From Magnolia sinica (taxonomy: Eukaryota; Streptophyta; Magnoliopsida; Magnoliales; Magnoliaceae), in assembly GCF_029962835.1 (NCBI RefSeq), contig NC_080588.1, forward strand, positions 10,620,001 to 10,684,000: 64,000 nucleotides of DNA. The letters are read 5' to 3'. The stretch's first letter is position 1. Every line of letters begins with the position of its first letter. The notes below the pieces were generated by a model, which saw nothing but the letters and a program-made list of their open reading frames with translations, made no database searches and was not told the origin of the DNA. Of the stretch, positions 43,799 through 55,900 are shown in pieces. Both the position numbers and the translations under genes were made by a program.

Positions 43799-46700
43799 TA
43801 CACCACAGGGGGTGACCATTGGATGGCGTGGATGTACGACTTCATGTAGATAAGATCCAACCCGCACATCAGGTGGGCCACACCCTGTTAGGCCTTGATC
43901 CCGAACATCACATTGATCCAAAATTCAGGTGGGTCTCACCACAGGAACAGTATAAAATCTACCTGAAACTTCGAAGTTCATGTGGTGGACCACCAAATGC
44001 AAAAATAGAGTCATTTAAAGGGTACCTTCGTAGTAGGGAGAAGAGTCATGTGAATGGATTAGATGGCATATGTAAAGCATGGTGATTCCCATAAACAACT
44101 AACTATGGCGTCCCATCCCAACTCTTCCCTATTGTGTGGCCTAATAAGTTCTGGAACAGACCCAGTTTTTGGTTTCCAAGGTGAACAAGAGCAGGCGCAC
44201 CTTACGGACGGTGTGGATCTCATGGACCTTCTCCCTCACGTGGTGTTCACTTAGTTGTAGGCACGTCTGTGTGACCATGAATGATCACAGTTTACCTTAC
44301 TATGATAATGGCTTGGATCTCTCACACGTGCCGTTTGCCACCAGGATCCCTGACATTGTTCCAAACTGATTAGACGTTGGAGAGTCATTTGATACTCTGG
44401 CAGGGCACGACACTTGATAGGCAGCACTCAGAAATTGTGCACCTGGAGTAGATTATCTCAAGTTAAGCCGACTAAATTGTAGAACCCACTCTTCTAAAGT
44501 TACATTGATTAAGCAATCAAAACCTCTGATTGGTAGACACTTGTTTGTTAAAACAGGATGATTGAATATTTCATTTTTAACCGTCCAATAAATGTCCACA
44601 GTCAAATAATCAAATAAGCTTAAATTTTTGTTCATAACCAAGTGTGGCAATGGGCCAAGTAGCTTGCATTAACACATGAGCCCGATCAGGCATTGGGCCG
44701 GTATAGGCCTACTTGCTAGGCCTGTCGAACAGCCTTGGGCCACGTATGCATGGCACTTCATGAACTTTCATTTGAGGCTTGGGTCTAAATCACGAATTGC
44801 TATTTTAATCCCTACCCTATGGTTGGTTTTGTTCCTTCAAGATGTATATTACCTTGTGCAAATGTGGCCCCTTGATTAATGGATGGACTAGAACATTCAA
44901 GTGGAAAATAGGGGATTTATCAAGTCTCAATTTTTGTGGGTTGGTCCGGGCCTGTTATGCTTGGGCTGGGTTTGACCTAGCCTGACTCAGACCATTGCCT
45001 TCCTAGAACACATGCCTTGGAGAGTTTAATTTGAAATACTAGCATGCTACGCGTATCATCCATCATCTCTGCCAGAGTACCAAAGTTTTAAAAGAGAGAT
45101 GATGCGTGCTGTTTTGATTCGGGCTCAGTTGGGTGGGCCTTGAAAGGATAAGAGTCCATTTTAAGTAGCCCGGTATCAAAACGTGAGATTGGGTTGGGAG
45201 CATGGTTTTAAGACTCGGATGAGAATTCTCCGAATCAACTCAGATAAAGGTAATACCCGATCCAGTTTCAACACAACAAGCTGTCCTGCTGATTCACTCG
45301 ACTCGGGTGAGTCAAGGCAGTGAATGAATGAGACTTTGCAGAAGCACACAGGTAAAACACTCTGGGCCCCACTAGAAGAGGCATACAGATGCCTAAAGTG
45401 GCCACAATGTGGGATGCTAGCAATCCCAACCGCATGTATGAAGAAAATTGCAGTGGATGGTTCATGTGCCAATAATAATTGATGCATTATCGACCATTTT
45501 TTCCCCAACTTAACATGACTGATGTAAATCTCATCTTCAATCTCTCTGCACCATACTTCAAAAACCCAAAAAACTCAAAAAAGACTCCCACGTTCAGCGT
45601 GGACAGGTTGACTTGAGAAGACTAATTATAAAAATTGAAAATATTTAACATATTCGATATCGTAAAAGTTATGTAATAGTAGTTGAGATTGGGATTACCA
45701 ATGTTGCTCCCAGCATATCTTATTTTAATTAAATCCAGCTAGCTAAGTGGAGTGACTCGGTTCAAGTCACACCAGGTCATGTCAAGTCAACCGAGCAACT
45801 AAGTCGCTTCGATAAGTCTCCCCCAAGCCTAGGTCAAGTCAAGCCTAGTATGGAGTTTCCAATAGACTTGATTCGAACCTGGGCTGAGTCGAGTCGGAGT
45901 CGGAGTCATGTCAAGTCGACTAAGCCAGTGAGTCCACGCAAATAATAATTGCACAACCTGCCTTGTTTGATTGAAACACCAAATCAGCAGTACGTTTTCA
46001 TACATGCAACACAAGACAGACAATATGGTAAGAGAAATTGGCATTGAACTTAATTTCTAAGTTTACAAAATGAACTGCCAATGGTAAAAATATGCACGAG
46101 CATTCCCAAGGACCTGGAACCTCTGCAAAATCAGATCTGATTTCAAGATACAGCTTGACGCCAAAGGGAATATTTCGGTTGACGCTGTCCTATCCATTGA
46201 TGCTAGACAGAGATCTTCTGTTTCGCAGACTAATCTTGAGCGTGTTAATAATCTCAAGGGAGCATGTTTCAAAAATGAAGGGTGGTCAACGGCATCCCTC
46301 TTTCTGCTCCCAAAAACCCCCTGTAGAAACACTCAGAACATTAGATCTGTGGGATGAAATTAAATTTTAGGATGATGTACTAAGGCCATGTTTGGAGAAA
46401 CCATGGATTCCATGCCAAACAGCAGAAAAGGAAAAGGGTTTTCCTTCTATGCGACGATTTGTGTTGTTTAGATAGCAAAGAAAAGGTCACCCAACAATCA
46501 TTACACTTCTAAGTAAATATTGTGAGAGCAATATGACATTTCCACTTGCTATCCAAACAAGAACTTAAAATTGGAATCCACATTTCAATAATTCTCATGG
46601 AAATCATTTGATAATTATTGTTTTTTTCCCATTCTTTTGCCCTAGATTTCACATATGCAAACATGCCTAGCAGAAAAGAACACATGTCTAAAACAAAATC

Positions 46701-46879
46701 AAAAGGATTTCAAGTGGACGACCATAGATGGTGGGAAGTCATGCCTGAACAGAAAGGTGTGGAAAAATAGCAAAACTAAAACAAATGAAACAAAAAAAAA
46801 AAAAATGGCTATACAAACCTCAGCAAATAGCATTAGTGATTTCTCTTGGCCACGAAAAGCCAATGATAGCATCGCTTGC
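43799..46879. other. no gene seen; 3' side of the ASI1-like gene
   Basis: Near 43800-44260 are more GTGGGCC-type MITE phrases. At 45190-45330 and 45860-45940 are decayed GACTCGGGTGAGTC / GAGTCGGAGTC repeats. 46370-46640 begins GGCCATGTTTGGA, a common MITE start. The 3' UTR of the ASI1-like gene must lie in the right part, perhaps 46060-46879, but I see no clear poly(A) signal. Confidence 0.4.
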
Positions 46880-46930
46880 TTACTTGCTTTTTAGACTGCT
46901 TCTCAGCTTTCTCAATTCCTCCCCTTGTTG
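46880..46930 (-). CDS. ASI1: ASI1-like last exon with stop codon
   Basis: 51 bp, QQGEELRKLRSSLKSK and TAA (46880-46882). The acceptor TTGTAG ends at 46931. Basic and charged, as expected of the family's end. Confidence 0.85.
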   Translation of the reverse strand, partial: QQGEELRKLRSSLKSK

Positions 46931-49900
46931 CTACAAAAGACAAAACTCGTTTCAACTCCAAAAAAAAAAATCAAAAAATGAAAGATGGTCCAATAAAAAA
47001 TATTGCTAAATGTGGAAAAAAAAAAAAAAAAAAAACAACCTTATACAAGTCCTTCCACCAGATGTCTGACTTTGCTTGTAACAACCTCCATTCCATGGCC
47101 ATCTCGTATTCGATTGTGTTAGGCTGCGAACAATGGGATGTCGACACTGCTTTTTTCTGGAAAATACACAAGTGTTAAATGGAAGAAAAGAAAGGAAATG
47201 CCAAAAGCCAAAATGAAAGGGCTTATTTTAAAGAAGATTCACGAAAGGAGAAGCTGCAATAATCACCAACTCATCCCGTTGCATTTGGAATTTGATTTTG
47301 TCAATAAACAAATGGCCAAAAAATTGGGATTGCTTTCCTTGGACAACCGGGGTTCCTTTGCTAGCCACAAGTGGTCTGCAAACAAAACAAAATCCATGGT
47401 AATGACTCGATAAAGCTGTGGAATCATAACAGATCTCATGGACAGAATGGAAATTGGACAGCACATGTATATGATATCTGGATACTTCAAAATATAATTA
47501 AAATAAATAAGAAATCATGAAGTGACTATGCACAACTCATGATTTCTTTTTCTTTGGAGAGAAGGAAAATTATATTAAGAGAGACAAGAACAGAAATATC
47601 AACTAGAGGGAACCGAATTCAACACTCAATGTTGTTAGAGAGGTGTTAACAAGATTATACTTGTGAGCAGTAACAATTAGTTCCCATACCGATCCTACAA
47701 ATTTTAATTCTGAGGATCAAGCATACAGGGACCAAACTCAGGCAACTCTTCAAAGAAAGGCACAAGAGTCTAATAGAAAGGTAATGTATATGTATGGTGT
47801 GTGGAGTGGCATCATTTTTCTGTGCAAGGTAAGGTGTGTGTGTGTGTGTGTGTGTAAACCTTGGACACTGGCACATTCATTGCCACTGAACAAGAGATTA
47901 CCAGATAGGAAAAGGTTTCTCTCAACTCTATATGTAGAACAAAATGATAGAGTTTAATTTGCCCATGTCCCTGGTAGTAAAAATTGTCAGAAAACGTATA
48001 CAAATAATAATTTAAAAAAAAAAAAAAACTAAATGGATTATACATACAGCGGATGTCAAAATATATAATAAAGCCAATGCTGTCAAAATCGTTATCGAAT
48101 CACAAATCGTATTGAATTGCAAATCGTATTGTAAATAGTAAGAATTTTTTCTGATTTCTAGAAAATATCAAAACACCTGGAAAAAAAAAAGATCAAAAAC
48201 TCATCAATCATCCATTTCCCATCAACATGCACCAAGAAAATTAATACATACCATGATATTATCAATTGAGAGCATCTATAGTAGATACAGTATACAATAT
48301 CATGAAAGTAGAGAATTCTCATCTTTTTCCTATGTTTTGTTTCAAGATAACTTTTATAATTTTGTTTGAGGGAGGGAGAGAACGGATTATCCATGAAGAG
48401 GGAACGGATTCAATACTTGTGTTTTAGCAAGATTATCTGTGCAAGCAGTAACAATACCATCCTATGAATTTTAATTATGAGGATCAAGCTAACAAGATTA
48501 TCCATGTGAGCACTAACAAGACCACCCTATAATTTTAATTCTGAGGACCAAGCATACATGATCCTCAATAATGGAACCAGACTTGGTAACAAAGTGCGTG
48601 CAGGGCGGGGAGAGGGGGGTTTAGGGGTGGGGTTGGTTTACAGTGGCATCAGTTTTTGTACAAGTTTAATGCCGTGTATATGGCACAGACATAAATAGAC
48701 ACATGCAAGTCATGATATGCCAGAAGGGTTACGTAATGGTCATAACTGTTATGGGGCCAAAATGGCCATTACAGAAAAAAACAACCTGCAACAGTCCCAA
48801 AACAGGTTTTTTTTTCACAAATAACAAGAGGCCATAACGGCCATTATGCCCCGTATTATAATGGCTGTTATGGACATAGTTACTGTTATGGAACACCTTG
48901 GTGCATGTACCACTTGTAAAAAATGTTGCTTGGACAGTGGCACATGCATCGCCACCAAACAACAAATTACCAGGTAGAAAAACAGTTTCACTCAACCCAA
49001 CATGGAGAACAACATGATACGTATACATCCATAGGATGCTTCAACCCAACTGGTGGCTACTAAAACAACAGTAAATAACAAAAATAGTTTGAAGGGTCAG
49101 GAGAAAATAAATGTATAGGATTGTTTGATAGACTTGCTTTTCGAAACATAAGACGTCAGGGCACAATAAATGGATGGAGTGGATTGCTAATTCATCCTGC
49201 TGCCATGTGCACCATGCATCACACAGTTACTAGTACAACTGAAACAAACTACAAGGAAGACCTCCAAGATTCTTCACATTTCAAAATGCACCACCCCAGG
49301 TGGTGCATTTTGAAAGTCCCCTTCTGATGGAGGACAAGTAGCAACTTGCTCTAAAAGCTCGAATTGATAGAGCATGGCCAATCAATTCCTTTATCGTGTA
49401 GCCCAGGCCCCACATCGCATGAGTTGAGACATCGGCCGAACCCCCCTCGTGGGCCCCACTTAACATGAGTTCCGCTTCCCACGGATGGGGCCCACCTCAC
49501 ACAGAGCCAACCGCCTCACGCGGGCCGTGCACCCCAAGTGTGCCCCTGCATCCCACAGGCAACCCCACTCGAGCCTGGTGTGAAAATGCGCCTACATTAA
49601 TCACATCCGGTGAGGAGTCTCGAACACGAGACCTCCCACTCTGATACCACTTTGATGCAGGACAACTAGCCACTTGCTCTAAAAGCTCGAACTGATAGAG
49701 CATGGCAAATCAAACCCTTTATCTCATTAGCCCAAGCCCCACATCACATGAGTAAGGACCTCGGCCGAACCTCCCTTGTGGGCCGCACTTCACATTGGTT
49801 CCGCTTCACATGAGCCACCCGCCTCCCACAGGCCGCCCACCCTGAGTGTGCCCCTGCATCCCACAGGCAACCCCACTCGAGCCCAAAGTGAAAATACCCC

Positions 49901-52900
49901 TGCATTACCTTCACTGAAATGGAACTTGTGAAAGGGAATCGCCACAAGCTTCAAGCTAACCAAAATAACCTATATTTTCACCTCGTCAATGTGTATCGAA
50001 ATGTATTTTTAAAAAAAGTTTTCAGTGTTGATGTAGCTAACATTCAACTGTCTGATGTGTCTATGAGCATTGACGTCTGATGCAGAATCAGGTTTGTTAA
50101 CACCAAAAACTCAAGTCTATATAAGAATATGCCAGTATTTCAACACTGAAAAAAATGTCTAAAAGTATGTGCCAGATAGATTTCTAGATCACAGATGAGA
50201 GTATAATGGTTCAGCCTTAAAAAAAAAAAAAAAAAATTACAGTAATGAGAGCATAAAATGTTCATGAAAAATGTGGACACCCTCAAGAAACTTCTCACTA
50301 GAATGATATGAAACATACAATATTTATGAAGCATGTATACCTTCCATTTGGTAGCATTAGGCATCCTTGATCTAACCTTCTGACTGCCATTTCTGCCGCT
50401 TCTTTTGTTTTAAAAATAACAAAAGCTCGACCTAGAACATCAACCAAGACAAAAAAACATAAACTTGCATCAGGCATTCAGAATGCAGTTCTTTAATTGA
50501 ACATTTTGCATACACAAGTAAAATCGGACAACAAAATGGTGTGTCATTGACTATCCCAAGGAACAAAAACAAACAAGCACAATTTTACCGGGCAGAATGA
50601 TTAAAAGTAGCCAGTCTTTTGCCAGATGGTCTTACCAGAATATGGGCTAGAAGTCATAGTCCGTTGTATCACTTTTGCAGTGCAATTTTCTCTAAATCCA
50701 TGCCAAATTATATCCTGAAATATGAAACATAAAGATAATAAAATGAAATAAGCTGGAGCAAAGCCAACAACATGATGTAGGATCCATTACTCTATGCGAC
50801 TTCAACATCGAAACATGAAGCTTGATGATTACAAAGATGAAACAAAAACTTTTGATCAAATACAAACCATGTGATGTACCATCCATCATTCAATGGATAT
50901 AAACATAAGACAACCAAAGCAAAAAAGTAACGTAAATATGGATGGTTTTAATTACAATAATTTTAAAAAAATAATAAAAAAAGCAAAAAAGGTAAAACCC
51001 ACAGTCACTTGATATAGAGTAATTTGAAAGTCCACGAAATGCCATTCAAATGTCATCATCATCACAGCCTTGTTGATGTAGAGCTGGTCGCGGACACTTT
51101 CATGTCCAAGATGGACCAAAGAAGACCCGATCGGAGGCAGAAGTGATCAGGACCGTCAGAACCCTAAAATAGGCATATCTCGCAAACCGGAATGAGTTAT
51201 TCGACGTACCATATACGATTTTGGGGTAGGAGAAGCTACTTTAGCCACCCAACCCTGCTACGCCTGGTTGCCCACGTCGAATTTGCGAGATTCCATCAGA
51301 TCGACGGTTGAAAGTCCATTTTAATTTCATTTTTACTATTATAGTAAGTTTTAGTTAGATCATAACTCTTGATCCTTTGAGCTTTAGGAGTCATGCCCAA
51401 CATGAAAAGGGCTTAGAAAATTTAGGAGAATAACATGGTTAGGCCAAATTGGACACTTACTATTTTGGGCCGAAAAGCATGAAGTCTAGTAGAAATCATG
51501 ACTGTCTATAAATAGTAAGTTTACTATTTATAGTAAGTCATGTTTTTTAGGGAGTTTGATTCTGAAACATTTTCCTAGGTTTGGTATCACTATTTAAAGG
51601 ATTGTAAATTCGTTTTTATCATCAATCAATCTATTTTCGAATTTATTAGAATTTATTTCTATTTTCCATTTTCCCTCGTGGATTCAAGGAATCTCTGTGA
51701 GGAGTCTAGAGAAGCTCCGTGGATTCGGAGTAGTTATCCCCTTGAGGAAGACAGTGATTGACCTCATCACGTCCATCCCTGCATCACTTTTCCTAGTGGG
51801 GAGACCCTTCCGATTGGGGAGAAATATGGAGAAGGAAGACAGAAGTGGATCGCCATGGACGGAGAGAAGCAGGGGCACAACTTCCGTTCTTCGGCAAAGT
51901 ACCGAACTCTACAAAGAATGTGTCTTCATGTTGGCGGTAGATTTGTGGTTGGTGAGTCTCGATCGGCTGAGATGGGGACACAATCTATATGATGTAGTGG
52001 GAGCACTTTCGTTCCATCCTTAGCTCCGAACCAAATTTTTGAGTAAGGGTCAGATGCCAAAGCTCCAACCGAAGAGAAACTTGTAGTAGGAAGGTATCAA
52101 AGGTTTTGAATAAGCTTCAGGACATGTGAAAGCATAACATCCTAGCATTTAATATTATAAATGATGCTTTTTTAAGACCTGAGGAATTAAATTCCATTTT
52201 AATTTTGAATTTGTACAAAGCGTTTCTTTCAGGTGTTGACACATGTCTATTTAATTATATTAATTCAATGGGATTTAAAATCAGAGAGACATCTAGAATA
52301 GAAAGTGATCAGTTTCTTCACACGCTTGCATCCTCCACATGTGTGAGAGATATGGTTTTCTCTGCTCGTGTGCTTAAGTTCTTCACGTGGAAGCTATATC
52401 TTAGTTATATATCCAGCAACATTGTGCCCTCAAACCAATATTTCCTTGTGGGAGCATATAACCGAATTAATTCATTGAAGGCGCGCGATGTCAGCAAGAA
52501 CTCGGGAGGAAAGTCCAAAGTATGTGATTGAAGTTAATCAAGGCCTTCATTGATTGAAGAGGGAGTGTTGTTGGAATATCGAAATACGGATCAAGATGAA
52601 CTCGAAAAGAATTTGTTGGATAAGGCGACCTCAATCACTCCTCTTTAGTACTCTCCAATGACATAACCAAGCTTTTCTAGCATGTCGACTTCAAGATACG
52701 GAGCATCAGGAAGAACAATTCACTTACATGGGTGAATGCACTTTAATGGCAGATCAACAGAGATGGTCAAAGGAGGTGATGGAGACAGTCGGAGGACTTA
52801 TAGGGCTTTCATTTGGGGCAAGTGACGAAGATGCGTATGCGCTTCTACAATTTGTCAAACATAAAGGCTCATTCAATCAGCAAGAGGACCACATAGTAAA

Positions 52901-55900
52901 GAACAGGAAGACCCCCAGAGGATGGCAAGAACTTCAAGTTGGGAAGGTTCTATTCAGTATGATACGCCGAATAAGGTAGGTGGTCACAAGAGGGCTTGAC
53001 GAGGTAAGATGGTTGATCAAAGATTGCTTTATCTTGGAATATTGGAGGTCTGGGATGCCTGGCTAAAAGAGCTTAGATATATAAGCTATGTAGAAAGAAC
53101 AAGGTTGAGATCCTTACGATTTAAAAAACAAAGTTGTAGTCAATCGACAGAAGTATAATAGATTTTTTATGAGCGGCTTCAAATTAAGAATGGGCGTCTC
53201 TCGATGCTATTGGTTCTTCCAGTGGTATTGTTGTGGCTTGGAATTCTATGAAATGGAGAAAGGAGGATGAGAAGGTTGGAAAATTTTCGATTTCGGTTCT
53301 TTTACGTGATACTTCTTTAGGATTTCGTTGGGAATTTTTTCGTAAATGGTCCATGCACTCCTGCTCTGCATGAATTTCTATGGAAGGTAGCTTTCTGAAG
53401 TTTGTAAGAAATGGCATGAGCTGTGGATGGATGGAGGTGATTTTAACGTTGACAGATTTTTGCATAAGAAGTTAAGAGGGGGAAGGATTACTCGCAGTAT
53501 GCAAAACTTTGCAGATTGGATGGGTTCACGTTGTCTAGTGGCAGTGTTGTCATGTGCGATCGCATATGCCATTTTTTTAGAAGGATTGCATATGCGATCC
53601 AAGATAGCATGCGATGGCATACTTTTCGTGCAATAAGTATGCAATCACATACTTTGCAAGTTGTGCTTTTTCTTTGGTAGATTGTAAATTGTATTTTAAC
53701 AAAATATATAACTTATGTTATAGATGGTATAATAGTCTCAAACACTAAACTACAATGAAATAGGCAAAGGAACCCAATCCAATCAGTTGTAGTAATTAGG
53801 CATAGTTTTTTCTAGTTTTTTTACATTTTTTTCAATTTTTTTTAGATTTTTCCATTTTTTGCATATTTTTTAATTTTTCAAACAAAAATAAAAAGCTAGA
53901 GCAATATACAATCGCATATTCTAGTACGTGATGCCATATACGAACAGCATGTGCCAATTGCATACGATGGCATATGCAATTTGACGACATTGGTGGATAT
54001 GCCATTGGGGGGAGCCAAGTTCACTTGGTCAAATGGTCGACAAAACCCGGTAATGTCAGTTAGATAGATTTCTGGTCTTTGCAGATTGGATTGATAAATT
54101 CCCTCTTGCTAGTCAGGAAAAGTTACCGAGATTTGTTTCTGATCATTACTGGAAGTAGCATGAAAGAATTGGGGACCTAGACCTTTTCAATTTGAGGCAT
54201 CTTCATTATAGATCGAAGGTTTTCGGCAACTAGTTGTGGATTGGTGGACTTCTTTCAAGGTTGAAGGGTCACGACGGTTTTCGATTAAGCCAAAAACTCA
54301 AAATGTTGACAAAAAAGATAAATATCTAGAAGAAAGAAACTCTTGGGGCTCGTGAGTCAGTGTTTGAATTTGTTTTGCATGAAATTAATGCTATTGATAC
54401 ACTTGACGAATCTGGTCAGTTGACAATAGAAGGGGGTGCAAAGAGAGATGTTTTAAACCTCAATATTCTGAATTGTTAAAAGAAGAAATCAAGTTGCAGC
54501 AACGATCTCGAGCATTATGGCTGTCGGCTGAAAGAAGGTGACAAGGACATAATTTTTTCACCATATGGCTAGGGTAAGGGCTTGGGTTAACAAAATTAGT
54601 AGCATATGAGTTGAATGTCAAAGAATTACACCAAAAGAAGAGGTTTGCTCATCAATACTTCCATTCTATAAAAAAACTATTATCAACAGAGCAGTGGAAT
54701 CGACCGTGGTTGGACAATCTGGATTTCTTCTCTCCGGAAGAGGCGGCAAGTCTTGAAAATCCTTTCTTTGAAGAAGTGTCAGTGACCATAGGTTCTATGG
54801 GTGGCGAGAAGGCTCCAGGTCCTGAGGATTTTTCTTCTTCTTCTTCTTCTTCTTTTTGTAAGTTTTGGCAAACGATGAAAGGATATGTTATGGACTTTTT
54901 TCATGAGTTCTATGAACAAGGTATCATTTCTAAACATTTGGGAGCCTCTTTTATTGCCCTTATCCCAAAACTTAAAGGTGCAGAAGAAATGAAAGATTTT
55001 CAACCCATCAGTTTTATGGGAGGATTGTACAAAATTTTAGCTACGGTGCTCGCTATAAGATTTCGTGGGGTATTATCAAAGGTGATATTTGAATATAAAG
55101 GAGCTTTTGTGATGGGAAGACATTCTTGACGGTGTCCTCATAGCAAATGAATGCATTCACTCAAGACATCAAGATGGGAGGGGTGGGTTGGTTTGCAAGT
55201 TAGACTTACAAAAGGCGTATGATCATATACATTGGGTATTTCTTGACTACATGCTTGCTAGACTTGGATGCAGACAAAAATGGACGTGTTGGATGCGATC
55301 TTGTGTTCAATTTGCGTATTTCTCGGTCTTGATAAATGGTTCACCTAAGAGATTTTTCAAATCTTACAAGGGAGTCAGGCAAGGAGATCCTTCATCTCCG
55401 TATCTTTTTATTGTAGTTGGGGAAGCCTTCAATGAGATGACGCAACAAGGAGAGGTGGCAGGTTTGATCAGTGGTTTCCAGGTAGCAACATTGGGTTTAG
55501 CATTAGTCACCTTCGATATGATGATGACACACCTATTTTTTGCAATGCCAATGAAAAGATTGTAGATAACCTTAGTCTGCCTTTGAAGTGGTTTCAGGAC
55601 TTGGCATCAACATAAATAAATAAAAAAGTGAAATGTTGGGTATCATAATGGAGGAAGTGGAATAGCATAAATTTGCTTTGTTATTTGGGTGCAAAAAAAG
55701 GTTCTTTTCGGTCGACATACCTCTAGATGCCTCTTTATATAGGGAAACCTCCAAAAATTTAATGGGACAAAGTAATTGAGAAAGTGGAAAGGATGTAATC
55801 TATTTGGAAAAGCCGTCATTTATCTTTAGGAGGTCAACTCACCGTTATTAAAGCTACTTTTTTCTAATATGCTACTTTATGTCGTTTAAATGTCCGAAAT

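Noticed and set aside
47833-47854. (TG)n as a regulatory element
   Set aside because: A plain microsatellite in an intron. Nothing in the sequence supports a regulatory role.
49638-49649. Part of a tRNA-Met gene
   Set aside because: Only the primer-complementary end is present and it lies six bases from an LTR end. No tRNA body is found.
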